Origin: Candidatus Tisiphia endosymbiont of Dascillus cervinus
Lineage (GTDB): Bacteria; Pseudomonadota; Alphaproteobacteria; Rickettsiales; Rickettsiaceae
Direction: 5' to 3'
Length of the DNA: 64,000 nucleotides
Assembly (NCBI RefSeq): GCF_964026405.1
Contig: NZ_OZ032146.1
Location: 1,178,001-1,242,000, forward strand
In this document: positions 38,337 through 48,361 of the stretch, in pieces
How the letters are laid out: each line of letters opens with the position of its first letter
Numbering within the stretch: position 1 is the first letter of the stretch
Made by a program: the position numbers and the translations under genes
The notes under the pieces: generated by a model
The model's database searches: none
Seen by the model: only the letters and a program-made list of their open reading frames with translations
Told to the model about the DNA's origin: nothing

Positions 38337-41027
38337 GTGACTAATTTAGATCGTCAAAACTTAATATCTATTAGCATTGAAGATGAGATGAAAGGCTCTT
38401 ACTTAGATTATGCTATGAGTGTAATCGTCAGTAGAGCCATTCCAGATGTACGTGATGGTCTGAAGCCAGTGCATCGCAGAATCCTTTATGCAATGTATGA
38501 AGCATCTAATTACTTTAACAAACCTTATCGTAAGTCAGCAAGAACTGTCGGTGATGTGATGGGTAAATACCATCCGCATGGCGACGCTGCAATTTATGAC
38601 TCATTAGTGAGAATGGCACAGGATTTCTCTTTAAGATTACCGCTCGTTGATGGGCAGGGTAATTTTGGTTCAAGAGATGGTGATGCTGCCGCTGCTATGA
38701 GGTATACAGAGTCAAGACTTGCTAAAGTTGCTCATACATTGCTTGAAGATATTGATAAAGAAACCATTGATTTTACGCCAAATTATGATGGTTCTGAAAA
38801 AGAACCATTGGTACTACCATCAATGTTTCCCAATCTCTTGGTGAACGGAACTAATGGTATTGCTGTTGGCATGGCTACCAATATTCCACCTCATAATCTT
38901 GGAGAAATAATAGATGCTTGTTGCCTATATGTTGATAATAATGATGTAGAAATATTAGAACTTATGTCAGTAGTTAAAGGACCTGACTTTCCTACTGCTT
39001 GTATCGTACTTGGTACAAGCGGTATTAGGTCAGCTTATTTAACAGGTAGGGGTAGTATTCTAACTAGAGGGCGCAGCGAAATTGAAGAGATATCTAATAA
39101 TAGGCAGGCTATTATTATTACAGAAATACCATATATGGTTAATAAAGCTAAATTGGTTGAGAAAATTGCCGAACTGGTCAAGGAAAAACGTATTGAAGGT
39201 ATCAGTGATCTTAGAGATGAATCAAATAAAGATGGTATTCGAGTAGTAATTGAAATAAAGAAAGATGTTGTAGCAGAAGTGGTGCTAAATCAAATATATT
39301 CCTATACTCAGCTGCAAACTAGTTTTGGTGTAATTATGTTAGCTCTAAGAGATGGGCTACCCGAAGTTATGAACTTAAAAGAAGTGATAGCTGCTTTTGT
39401 CAATTTTAGAGAAATAGTAATAACTCGCAGGACGATATATTTGTTAAATAAGGCTCGTGATAAGGCACATATTTTATTGGGACTAATGATTGCTGTTAGT
39501 AGTATTGATGAGGTTATTAGAATAATTAAATCTTCAAATGATCCGGCAAGTGCTAAAGAGCAACTAATGCAAAGAACTTGGGATGCGTCATCTATAATAG
39601 ATCTAGTAAAACTTGTTGATGATAGAGCAATGATAGCAGATGATGGTAAATGTTATTTTACTGAAACACAAACAAAAGCAATTCTTGAAATGCGATTGCA
39701 ACGTTTAACTGCTATGGAGAAAAATAAATTAGAAAATGATCTTGCAGAACTAGCTACGGAGATTAGCGGTTATACTGACATTCTAGCATCACGTGAGAAA
39801 CTTCTAGATATCCTAAAAAATGAGTTAATTAGAATCAAAGATGAATTCGCTACTCCCCGCCTTACTAGCATTGAATTAGGTGACTTTGATCAAGATATTG
39901 AGGATCTTATCCAAAGAGAAGAAATGGTTGTGACCGTGACATTGGGCGGTTATATTAAACGTGTACCTCTTGCCACCTATAGAGCACAGAAACGAGGAGG
40001 AAAGGGAAGGGCAGGGCTGTCAATGAGAGACGAAGATATTACCACTCAAATATTTGTTGGTAGTACTCACACACCGATGTTGTTTTTCTCAAATACCGGG
40101 CAGGTATACAGCTTAAAATTATATAAACTGCCACTTGGTAATCCTCAGAGTAAAGGAAGACCAATAGTCAACATTTTACCTTTAAAAGAAGGAGAACGTA
40201 TAAATAATATTATGCCATTGCCTGAAAATCAGGATGAGTGGGATAATTTGAATATTATTTTTGCTACAAGCAAAGGTAACATTAGAAGGAATGATTTATC
40301 AGACTTTAAACGTATTCAATCAAATGGTAAAATTGCTATTAGGCTTGATGATAATGACCATTTAATAGATGTTAAAGTTTGTAAGGATGAAGACCATGTT
40401 TTACTGGCAACCAAAGCTGGTAAAGCTATAAGATTCCCAGCTAGTTCAGTTAGGGTATTTAAAAGCCGTACTTCTGATGGTGTAAGAGGTATGAGGATTG
40501 CTGCTAGTGACTACGTTATCTCTATGACAATATTAAAAGGCATAGCATGTACAATGGAGGAAAGGGAAGCCTATTTATCAATTCCTATAGAAAATAGGTT
40601 GTTAATCGCTGATGGCAAGGAATTCACTCAGGAAGAATTTGGTGTACAGTTAAATAAAGAACAGATTTTAGAAATGGCTATTTCAGAAGAATTTATTCTT
40701 ACCGTTAGTGAAAATGGTTTTGGAAAAAGAAGTTCCGCATACGAATATAGGATTACTAACCGTGGTGGTAGTGGTATTGTTAATATGGATGTGTCTGATA
40801 AAACTGGATTAGTTGTTGGAGTAATGCCGGTTGATATGTCTGATGAGTTGATGTTAATTACTAATAATGGCAAACTAATTAGGTGTAAACTTGAATCTGT
40901 ACGTATAACTGGTCGTAATACTAGTGGTGTAATATTATTCAAAACCGAACAAGGAGAAAAAGTAGTTTCTACCGCATTGATTGCTGATAGCCCTGAGGAA
41001 GAGGTGGATGTGGATATACTCGAATGA
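38337..41027 (+). CDS. gyrA: DNA gyrase subunit A
   Basis: Breakage-reunion subunit of gyrase. The start is a GTG at 38337 (MTNLDRQNL). The active-site Tyr is Y123 in [10 protein letters not shown]. In the quinolone-resistance region [15 protein letters not shown], the residue matching E. coli Ser83 is Ala84; the Asp87 equivalent (Asp88) is kept. The GyrA-box QKRGGKG ([12 protein letters not shown]) and the C-terminal beta-pinwheel follow. At 896 residues it is a full-length GyrA. Confidence 0.97.
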   Translation: MTNLDRQNLISISIEDEMKGSYLDYAMSVIVSRAIPDVRDGLKPVHRRILYAMYEASNYFNKPYRKSARTVGDVMGKYHPHGDAAIYDSLVRMAQDFSLRLPLVDGQGNFGSRDGDAAAAMRYTESRLAKVAHTLLEDIDKETIDFTPNYDGSEKEPLVLPSMFPNLLVNGTNGIAVGMATNIPPHNLGEIIDACCLYVDNNDVEILELMSVVKGPDFPTACIVLGTSGIRSAYLTGRGSILTRGRSEIEEISNNRQAIIITEIPYMVNKAKLVEKIAELVKEKRIEGISDLRDESNKDGIRVVIEIKKDVVAEVVLNQIYSYTQLQTSFGVIMLALRDGLPEVMNLKEVIAAFVNFREIVITRRTIYLLNKARDKAHILLGLMIAVSSIDEVIRIIKSSNDPASAKEQLMQRTWDASSIIDLVKLVDDRAMIADDGKCYFTETQTKAILEMRLQRLTAMEKNKLENDLAELATEISGYTDILASREKLLDILKNELIRIKDEFATPRLTSIELGDFDQDIEDLIQREEMVVTVTLGGYIKRVPLATYRAQKRGGKGRAGLSMRDEDITTQIFVGSTHTPMLFFSNTGQVYSLKLYKLPLGNPQSKGRPIVNILPLKEGERINNIMPLPENQDEWDNLNIIFATSKGNIRRNDLSDFKRIQSNGKIAIRLDDNDHLIDVKVCKDEDHVLLATKAGKAIRFPASSVRVFKSRTSDGVRGMRIAASDYVISMTILKGIACTMEEREAYLSIPIENRLLIADGKEFTQEEFGVQLNKEQILEMAISEEFILTVSENGFGKRSSAYEYRITNRGGSGIVNMDVSDKTGLVVGVMPVDMSDELMLITNNGKLIRCKLESVRITGRNTSGVILFKTEQGEKVVSTALIADSPEEEVDVDILE

Positions 41028-41842
41028 TAATATATAATCTGAGTTTGGTTTAATAGTTGAGCCTAAAACGATAATTTTAATTTAAGTGAACCTTGATGGT
41101 TTGAATATTTATTATTAGACGCTAAATAGTTATATACTGCCATGATTTCTGTTAATCCACGTTTTATAGTGATAGTTCCGCCAATTTTGTAGTTGTATTT
41201 AGCAGGTTTTTCAAGCAGCAATATTTCCTCTTTACTGCTTGGGTCTGACATGACCTGCATATGAAGCTTTTGCTGCTTATTATGCAAAAACTTTTCGACT
41301 TCCATATGCAATCCAGGAATCACTTGGGTAGTATCACTAATCTTCATTAGCATAATTACTTCAAATCCTATAAGCCCCGAAGATCTTCGGCTGTTAGTAG
41401 CTACCGATAGACTTTGTCTTTCAAAGCTTGCCCCATATCCAGCAATATCCTGCCCCCCATATTTAAGCCCAATATGGGGGATAATTAAAGCTTTCCCAAC
41501 CTTTGATTTGTAAGCAACTACTAGCTTGCTACTATATGAGCTATTAGCAAATTTAGCTTTATCTAGCTGGTTTTGTACTGGTAATTTTGCAGAAACATTA
41601 CCCGAAGCAAGGGAAAGGAATCCTTGTAATATTAGTTTCTTAGACAAGTTAGTTTGACCATACATAAATATTACGTGGGTGTGGGCAGTAAATTTCTCAG
41701 TACTATTCTTGTATTCAAAATTAGAGAGAACATAATTATAAGCTCCTCCAATAATGCTGCCATTAGATAATTCTAAATCGCCTCCAATAGTTGCAGCACT
41801 AGTTCTACCAATATAGCTACTTAACAAGTATTTCCCATTATA

Positions 41843-42952
41843 CAAAACTTACGCTATGAGAAAAAAAATGGTGCATTATGTTGAGTATAATTTACAAATG
41901 CCAAGAGGATAAAATTGCAAGCAATACCAGTTAATAGGACAGATTACTGTCAATTTCTAATAGTGAGTCAAAAGAATTATAGTTTGACCTACTATGCTGA
42001 ACATGCCAAAAAATGTAGCCATGATGTTATTAATAGATTTTTAAAAAATGAAAAATATACACCTTCTTTGTTATGGGAACATATTAAGGATGATGTTATT
42101 TTATCGCCTAACGGATATACAATATTTGATGATACGGTGTTAAATAAAAGAAATACCAAGAAAATAGAAATTGCTAGATCACAGTACAGTGGGGCTACAG
42201 GTGGTATTACTACTGGTATAGGAGTAGTAAGTTTGGTATATTATAATCCGGATATTAATAAGTTTTGGGTAATAGATTACCGAATTTTTTCGCCCGAACA
42301 TGATGGAGCGACAAAAGTAGAACACCTATTAAATATGTTAAATAATGCTGTGTATAGCAAAAAGATTCCTTTTCAAACTGTGCTTTTTGACACATGGTAT
42401 GCTACGCATAAAATTATGCAACATGTTGATTCCTTGGGTAAATATTATTATGCTCCTATTAAAGCAAATAGAAACGTTACTAAAACTTCCTCTTCTAAGC
42501 CTTATAAAGCTGTTAGCAAGTTAACGTTTTCAGATGAGGAAATTAAGAGCGGAGTGGAGATTCATATAAAGGGCTTTGCAAAAGATAAGCATGTTAATTT
42601 GTTTAAACTTACTGTTTCTACCAACAGAGTTGATTATATTGTTACCAATAACAAAACTCAAAAATCTTCTAAAGCCGTACAAGATGAGTGTGGCTTTCGT
42701 TGGGTAATTGAGAGCATGCATAGAGAAATCAAGCAACTTACCGGTATAGAACGATGCCAATGCAGAAAACAACGCATCCAGCGTAATCACATTAGTTGTG
42801 CATTTTTAGTGTGGGCTTTTCTAAAAAGAACTGCACACAAAATAGGTAAGACGGTTTATCAAATAAAGTTAGGGCTTTTAGATCATTATATGCAACAGCA
42901 GTTACGTTCACCCTCTTTACGCTATTTAGAACCTTACATAGCGTAAGTTTTG
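41843..42952 (+). mobile_element. Complete copy C of the CAAAACTT insertion sequence
   Basis: 1,110 bases with inverted repeats CAAAACTTACGCTAT and a 4-bp target duplication TATA (41839-41842 and 42953-42956). It interrupts the autotransporter gene. It differs from copies A, B and D by a single base near the left end (ggtGcat versus ggtAcat) and one base in a homopolymer run, so all copies are recent. Confidence 0.94.
41915..42946 (+). CDS. Transposase of IS copy C (DDE, IS701/IS4-like)
   Basis: 343 residues and intact, TTG start after AAGAGGAT. Protein identical to that of copy B. The gene ends 6 bases before the IS terminus; the sequence around the stop forms an inner hairpin (acgctatttagaaccttaca-tagcgt) within the right end. 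Confidence 0.9.
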   Translation: MQAIPVNRTDYCQFLIVSQKNYSLTYYAEHAKKCSHDVINRFLKNEKYTPSLLWEHIKDDVILSPNGYTIFDDTVLNKRNTKKIEIARSQYSGATGGITTGIGVVSLVYYNPDINKFWVIDYRIFSPEHDGATKVEHLLNMLNNAVYSKKIPFQTVLFDTWYATHKIMQHVDSLGKYYYAPIKANRNVTKTSSSKPYKAVSKLTFSDEEIKSGVEIHIKGFAKDKHVNLFKLTVSTNRVDYIVTNNKTQKSSKAVQDECGFRWVIESMHREIKQLTGIERCQCRKQRIQRNHISCAFLVWAFLKRTAHKIGKTVYQIKLGLLDHYMQQQLRSPSLRYLEPYIA

Positions 42953-43231
42953 TATATTTGGTTATACCTATCGTACCACTAACCCACACATTTTTAGGAA
43001 CAATATCATCTTCATCATCAGCAGCGGGAGGAGAAAGATTGTTTAGATGTCTTAAATCGCTTAATCTTAAATCAATAGATGAGTTTGCGAATTCATGAGA
43101 CAAGAGAATTATTTCATTCAGTGCTAAGGCAATATTTCTTACTGTTTCTTTTTGTTTTTGTAATAATTCTACCGCTAATACCACTGTTTCCCTTGCTATC
43201 TGTTCAACTTTTTCTTGTGGCACTATAGCTT

Positions 43232-43390
43232 CTGCTGGTAGTGCTGCTCCTTCTCCTGCTGGTGGTGCTGCTTCTCCTCCTGCTGGCGGTGCTGCTTCTC
43301 CTCCTACTGGCGGTGCTGCTTCTCCTCCTACTGGCGGTGCTGCTCCTTCTCCTGCTGGTAGTGCTGCTGCTCCTCCTACTGGCGGTGCTA
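43232..43390. repeat. Imperfect 24-bp tandem repeats in the autotransporter passenger
   Basis: Units such as 'cctcctactggcggtgctgcttct' recur about six times and encode GEAAPPVG-like octapeptides on the minus strand. Such repeats vary by slippage. Their other frames give artificial leucine-rich frames, not counted as genes. Confidence 0.85.
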
Positions 43391-44084
43391 CTCCAGCAGC
43401 TCTATCTTCCCTTGCTGGTGGTACTCCATTATTAGGAAATAGAAGTGGGGCAGGATTATGTCCTACTCCAACTCCTTCTAATCCTGCTTGTTTGTGGTAC
43501 ATTAGCTACTGGCACTATTGGTTGTTGTCCATCGGTTGTATCCTCCTGATTTTTTTTGTTTTTTCTATATCCACATAAGGTTCATCAGGAGCTATATCAT
43601 CATAAAATTCAGAGGAAATAAATTCAACATTCCACTCTTCTAGTGGGAATTCATTTTGCCCTTGTGTTTTTTTACGGTTAAAAAAATTAGCCACATTAGT
43701 TAGGTAAGAATTGGGTCGGTTAACACCCAACTGTTTTTTAAACTGTTCAAATGTTCGTTTTTCAATAACCAATGGAGTATTAAAAAGTTCTACAGCCTTA
43801 TGCCTAGATGAATCACCAGTTCCATATACCGGTAACTGGTATAATAATTACAGTCCCTAATGCAGATATTACAAATAGCACCTTTGCTATAAGTATTTTA
43901 ACCTTAGATAAGCACATAGAACCTGTTTTAATAGGTTAAAATATAATAATTGGTATAGAATAGTAGAAAAGAAACCTATAATTGTCTAGCTAATATTACA
44001 GTAACACAAGGGATTTGTGAAATAATCATTGACGAGCAGATTATATTAAAACATAATCGCCCCAAAATTTATATGAGAGGTACA

Positions 44085-45128
44085 ATGAAATTATCTGATT
44101 TTGATTTTACCTTACCGACTGAGTTAATCGCTCAGAAACCAGAAAAAAAACGAGATGAGTCTAATTTGTTGGCAGTAGCACCAAACAAAGACTTAGTGCA
44201 GACCAAGTTTTATGATATAATTGACTATCTATGCCCTGGTGATTTAATGGTATTTAATGATAGTAAAGTTATTAAAGCCAAATTGCTACTAAATAAAGCT
44301 GGCAAAAAAATCGAATTATACCTAAACAAGGCAATAAGTGATAATTATTGGCATGGCTTTGCCAAGCCTTCAAAAAGACTTAATGAAGGAGATCAATTTG
44401 ATTTTGGTTGTAATAAGATTATTATAAGTAAAAAACTTGTAATGGGGCAGGTTGAGGTCGAATTTTTTCTAGATAATCTCTCAGTTTTTGAATTTTTAGA
44501 AAAATACGGTGAAATCCCGCTACCTCCTTATATAAAGAGGCACGAAAATTTACTAGAGGATAATAATAGATATCAAACAGTCTATAGTAAAAAACCTGGA
44601 GCAGTAGCCTCTCCAACTGCAGGGCTACATTTTTCTGATGAATTACTTGCATTAATTAAAGCAAAAAATATTGAAACTGCTTTTATTACTTTGCATGTTG
44701 GAGCAGGGACGTTCCTACCAGTTAAAACTGAAGATATTGATCAACATCAAATGCATTCAGAATATTATCATATAGATAAAAAAACCGCAAATATGATTAA
44801 TAAGGCAAAAAAAGAAAACCGACGGATAATAGCCGTGGGAACTACCAGCTTACGAGCATTAGAAGGTAACGCCATTGCCAATTCTCTTAATGGACAAATA
44901 CAAGACGGAGAATTTGAAACAACCATTTTTATTAGACCGGGATTTAAATTTCAAATTGTTGATATGTTAGTTACCAATTTCCATTTGCCAAAATCTACAT
45001 TATTCATGTTAGTTTGTGCTTTTGCTGGTTATAAGGAAATAACTGATATCTACAAATATGCTATAGATACGAGAATGCGGTTTTTTAGTTATGGTGATGC
45101 GATGCTTCTTTATAGAAAGCATTGCTGA
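44085..45128 (+). CDS. queA: S-adenosylmethionine:tRNA ribosyltransferase-isomerase QueA
   Basis: Transfers the ribosyl group of SAM to preQ1 in tRNA to form epoxyqueuosine. The start is ATG 44085 (MKLSDFDFTLP), 5 bases after GAGAGG; an upstream in-frame ATG at 44073 is less likely. Signatures: LIAQKPEKKRDESNL, the long C-terminal block SPTAGLHFSDELL, FITLHVGAGTFLPV and AVGTTSLRALE. 347 residues. Other queuosine genes are not in the window, consistent with salvage of the base. Confidence 0.94.
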   Translation: MKLSDFDFTLPTELIAQKPEKKRDESNLLAVAPNKDLVQTKFYDIIDYLCPGDLMVFNDSKVIKAKLLLNKAGKKIELYLNKAISDNYWHGFAKPSKRLNEGDQFDFGCNKIIISKKLVMGQVEVEFFLDNLSVFEFLEKYGEIPLPPYIKRHENLLEDNNRYQTVYSKKPGAVASPTAGLHFSDELLALIKAKNIETAFITLHVGAGTFLPVKTEDIDQHQMHSEYYHIDKKTANMINKAKKENRRIIAVGTTSLRALEGNAIANSLNGQIQDGEFETTIFIRPGFKFQIVDMLVTNFHLPKSTLFMLVCAFAGYKEITDIYKYAIDTRMRFFSYGDAMLLYRKHC

Positions 45129-45165
45129 TTATCTTTACTTTGCTTTTTATTTTCCATAATATATA

Positions 45166-45729
45166 TTATAGAATAGCTTGAAAAATAAGCAATTTACTAT
45201 CACCGTATATTTTTTCTTTAATTAGCTGTAAAGAATCATCGCTAAAATCTTCATTTTTAGCAAGTTCGACTACAATAATGCTACCATCTTTTAACCATTG
45301 ACCTTTTTTTAAAGCATTAACTGCCTTCGATACAAGATTATGACCGTATGGCGGATCAATAAAAATTAAATCAAAGCCGTGATAAGCCGAAGGTAGAGCT
45401 ACTGCATTGATATTTAAGAAAGTCATTTTATCCAGCTCACCTATTTTACTAGCAAACTCTTTTGCTACCTGTAAATAATTAGCATTTATATCAACTAATG
45501 TAACTGCTCCAGCACCTCTAGAACAGCTCTCAAAAGCTAAACTACCCGTGCCAGCAAATAAATCGAGAACTTTAGATTCATTGTTAAATAACCTACAATC
45601 AATGAATTCTCCTGAAGTTAGTATACTAAAAATCGCCTCTCGGATTTTCCCTGTGGAAGGACGATAGTTAGAGTTTTTTAAGGTAGGTATGATCCGATTT
45701 TTATGTTTGCCTGCTATAATTCTAATCAT
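45166..45729 (-). CDS. rsmD: 16S rRNA (guanine966-N2)-methyltransferase RsmD
   Basis: Small Rossmann-fold methyltransferase acting on 16S rRNA. N-terminus MIRIIAGKHKNRIIP and RPSTGKIREAIFSIL are typical. The SAM loop is VLDLFAGTGSLAFE and the catalytic motif FIDPPYGHNL. 187 residues. Its ATG overlaps the stop of rluB (ATGA), so the two are coupled. Confidence 0.93.
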   Translation of the reverse strand: MIRIIAGKHKNRIIPTLKNSNYRPSTGKIREAIFSILTSGEFIDCRLFNNESKVLDLFAGTGSLAFESCSRGAGAVTLVDINANYLQVAKEFASKIGELDKMTFLNINAVALPSAYHGFDLIFIDPPYGHNLVSKAVNALKKGQWLKDGSIIVVELAKNEDFSDDSLQLIKEKIYGDSKLLIFQAIL

Positions 45730-46424
45730 AAAAATTTCTTAAATTTTTCGAATGGCTGTTCTTTATACTGATTTGGTTGCAAATTACCTAATAAAAAATC
45801 TCCATAGCTAATTCTAATTAACCGGTTAACAGTCAAGCCGAAATATTCAAATATCTTTCTAATTTCACGATTTTTACCTTCAGTCAAAACTACTTCAAAC
45901 CAACAATTTGTCCTGCCTGATTTTATTAATTTAATTGATTTAGGATCATAACGTATTTGATCAATTTCTATATTTTTATAATTTTTTAGCAAAAGATTTG
46001 GGTTACCATATGCTCTGACTTTATATACACGTTCTATTTTACTTGATGGTAGCTCAAACTTTCTTGCTAAATCACCATTATTGGTTAGTAATAATAGCCC
46101 TTCACTATTGATATCCAGTCGCCCTATTGAGATTACTCTAGGCAGATTCAGCTTTGCAAGACTAGCAAATACCGTTTCTCTACCACTTGTATCTTTATGC
46201 GAAGTAATGAGTCCAACAGGTTTGTAATATACCCATAAACGCGGGATCTGTTGTTGATTTATTAGTTTTCCCGACACCTCAATAACACTAGTTTCATCAA
46301 CATTGGTTGCTGGTGAATCAATAATAACGCCATTTACTTTTACTTGATTATTTTTAATAAGCAGTTCTGCATCACGCCTTGAACATATTCCTGCCGTACT
46401 AATCGCTTTTGCTAGTCTTTGCAT
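45726..46424 (-). CDS. rluB: 23S rRNA pseudouridine synthase, RluB type
   Basis: S4-domain pseudouridine synthase of the RsuA/RluB group. The start chosen is ATG 46424 (MQRLAKAISTAG), with AGGAT five bases upstream; a TTG five codons earlier is possible. S4 domain (SRRDAELLIKNNQVKVNG) then the catalytic GRLDINSEGLLLLTNNG and GKNREIRKIFE. 232 residues. Confidence 0.9.
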   Translation of the reverse strand: MQRLAKAISTAGICSRRDAELLIKNNQVKVNGVIIDSPATNVDETSVIEVSGKLINQQQIPRLWVYYKPVGLITSHKDTSGRETVFASLAKLNLPRVISIGRLDINSEGLLLLTNNGDLARKFELPSSKIERVYKVRAYGNPNLLLKNYKNIEIDQIRYDPKSIKLIKSGRTNCWFEVVLTEGKNREIRKIFEYFGLTVNRLIRISYGDFLLGNLQPNQYKEQPFEKFKKFL

Positions 46425-46471
46425 ACTATCCTGTCTCAAATAAACATCCTATATTTTTTACTTACTAGACA

Positions 46472-46572
46472 TGTCATTGCGAGAAGCCACTTTAGGCAAC
46501 GAAGCAATCCAAAAGTTGCGACAGCACGCTGTTTATTTGGATCGCCACGCCACTTCGTGGCTCGCGATGACG
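46472..46572. repeat. 101-bp palindromic repeat upstream of rluB
   Basis: Left half 'tgtcattgcgagaagccac' with 'gcaacgaagcaatcc', right half 'ggatcgccacgcc' and 'ctcgcgatgacg'. Same superfamily as the other 'cattgcgag' repeats. Confidence 0.78.
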
Positions 46573-46606
46573 GTTGTTCGTTCTTATAACCTAGCACTAA
46601 TAGGAT

Positions 46607-47681
46607 TCTAAAAATTCTTTTATCTTATCATCAGGGATTTCAAAAATATCAATCATACCGTGTTCTTTAGGGTTAAAGTTTTCGGGAAATTTTGTAGCAG
46701 GGAATCCTCTAGAAAACATATATCGAGAAACAAGAGGAGTTTACTCTATTAATCAGTTCCAGTTGTAAACCACTCATTGCCGTCAAAGGTTTAGAGTTAT
46801 AATATGCCCCCTGTAAATTAAACTGATGAGTATTATGAAAAACTAACATTTTAGATAAATCAACTCCTATCAAATTTATATTATTAAAAATTGCAGTATT
46901 ATAAGAAGCATCAGTAAATTCTACTCCACACAAATTACTTCCTGAAAAATCAGCAGATTCTAAATAAGTTCCATTAGTAAATCTAGAAAGGGCAAAATCA
47001 CATCCTAGCAACTTTGCTCCCCAAAAATTTACGTTAGAAAACTCACTTTTTTGGAAATTATTTAATGAGAGATTGGCGTTGAAAAAATTTATGTTATGAA
47101 AATAAGACTTACTAAAATCAGTATCATATTTATTCTTTCCTGTACCAAATAAAATAATACTACTTAGATCTATATCTTTTAAATTTTGCTTTTTATTTGC
47201 AATCAAAAATCTTAACTCCTTGAAAATCTCAATATTCACTTGATTATATTTTGGATCAAATGATTCCCATACACTTAATGGTTGAAAGAGTATAGGTTCA
47301 ACAGGAACAGTTTCTTTTTGTAAAGAAGGAATTCTTTCGAAAGCAAATTTAGGATTTTTTCCTTCAGATAAGGTAACTAGTCTAGTTACCTTATTATCTA
47401 AAGCTAGAACAGAAAATTGATATCTACCGAAAGCAACAGTATATAAAGCTAAGTATCCAGAATTTTATTATCGTATTTCTACAAAACACTACTTGTGGAA
47501 AAGAAAAAAACTTATTAAACTTATTTAAAATAATGGAGTAAACTTGAATAATGCTGGAAACTGATCCTAAGAGAAGTTTATAAATTAGCCTAATGGCTAT
47601 AATCCCATATAGGATAGTTTTAAGCAATATTCTCAAAGCAACTTTTACTTTTTGAGAGTAAAATTTATATATTTGTTTCAT
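46607..47681 (-). pseudogene. Membrane-anchored pentapeptide-repeat protein, frameshifted twice
   Basis: Reading minus from ATG 47681: a short basic start and a hydrophobic segment (ILLKTILYGIIAIRLIYKLL), then a shift near 47450, YLALYTVAFGRYQF, and from about 47240 a run of pentapeptide-like repeats (for example FSKSYFHNINFFNANLSLN, SADFSGSNLCGVEFTDA). A second shift near 46735 separates the C-terminus (GFPATKFPENFNPK ending at 46607). The middle 176 residues stay open. Pentapeptide proteins form right-handed beta helices; the role is unknown and the gene is probably inactive. Confidence 0.72.
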
Positions 47682-47693
47682 AGCAATGTATAA

Positions 47694-48023
47694 CTACAAT
47701 AATAGTCTTAATTTTGATAATATAACATTTATGAGTATTTTGTCTAATGTAAGAATTTTAGTTGCTGTACAGGCTTTCCAATCCATAGATCGTACTTGAT
47801 CGCATAATACTGCTCCCTTTATTTGTTCAAAGTTTATTATCACTTCAAAAGGATAGCCCTTAACTTGACTAGTGATAGGTACAAATAGAGCAAGACCACT
47901 CTTAAGGTTATATTTATAAGGAGTAAGAACTACCGCTGGTCGTGTTTTTTGAATCTCTTTGCCTTTTTGAGGTTCAAAATTAAGCCAAACTACATCACCT
48001 CTTTCAGGTATGAATGTTACCAC
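47694..48023 (-). CDS. mazF: MazF-type endoribonuclease toxin
   Basis: mRNA interferase of the PemK/MazF family. The N-terminal FIPERGDVVWLNFEPQKGKE followed by RPAVVLTP is the family hallmark, and LFVPITSQVKG and LCDQVRSMDW are later motifs. 109 residues. It follows mazE with a 7-base overlap on the minus strand and looks intact. Confidence 0.9.
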   Translation of the reverse strand: MVTFIPERGDVVWLNFEPQKGKEIQKTRPAVVLTPYKYNLKSGLALFVPITSQVKGYPFEVIINFEQIKGAVLCDQVRSMDWKACTATKILTLDKILINVILSKLRLLL

Positions 48024-48253
48024 GATTCATTACCTACAGCAATGTCATCATTTAATATTTCATGATGACAGTTAGAATCTGTAATATTATCCAATAATAT
48101 ATCTAATTCTGATGTTTCTGTACTGATAATCAAATAGTTATCAGCTGTTTCTAAATTAACAAATGTACCTTGTTGAAAATGTAACTTATCAGCTAGATGT
48201 TTAGGAATTCTAATTCCCAAGCTATTTCCCCATTTTTGGATTTGAGTTTGCAT
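48017..48253 (-). CDS. mazE: MazE-type antitoxin (AbrB fold)
   Basis: 78 residues. The N-terminus QIQKWGNSLGIRIPKHLAD is the swapped-hairpin AbrB DNA-binding domain of MazE antitoxins; the acidic C-terminus (DNITDSNCHHEILNDD) would wrap the toxin. It is upstream of mazF, and the two genes overlap. Confidence 0.9.
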   Translation of the reverse strand: MQTQIQKWGNSLGIRIPKHLADKLHFQQGTFVNLETADNYLIISTETSELDILLDNITDSNCHHEILNDDIAVGNESW

Positions 48254-48361
48254 AATATCATTAATATTGTTATTGTATAAACAAGTATATACAATAAACC
48301 TACATTATGCAAGTTAAAAATTCTTTTTATTCATTGCAAGGAGCTATATCGCCCCCCTTCC

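Larger units (their letters stand above)
41063..43917 (-). pseudogene. Sca-like autotransporter, split by an IS and frameshifts
   Basis: On the minus strand: ATG 43917 starts a signal peptide (KILIAKVLFVISALGTVIII), then a frameshift, a passenger segment (KRTFEQFKKQLGVNRPN), at least one more shift around 43555-43490, a run of 8-residue repeats (GEAAPPVG), and VWVSGTIGITKY, the first strand of an autotransporter barrel. IS copy C interrupts here. Removing it with one TATA copy gives ITKYNGKYLLSSY in frame, and the barrel then runs to its terminal Phe (LKLKLSF) at 41063. The barrel resembles rickettsial surface antigens (Sca). With three or more lesions the gene is not functional as a whole. 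Confidence 0.85.

Noticed and set aside
43232-43390. CRISPR-like or regulatory tandem repeat
   Set aside because: The repeats are contiguous, 24 bases long, in frame and encode octapeptides, so they are coding tandem repeats.
43241-43435. Leucine-rich open frame on the plus strand
   Set aside because: It is the opposite-strand reading of the GEAAPPVG tandem repeats of the autotransporter passenger; pure poly-Leu sequence with no start signals.
42792-43502. 236-residue minus-strand frame as a separate protein
   Set aside because: Its last part is IS sequence read through; it is the passenger half of the interrupted autotransporter.
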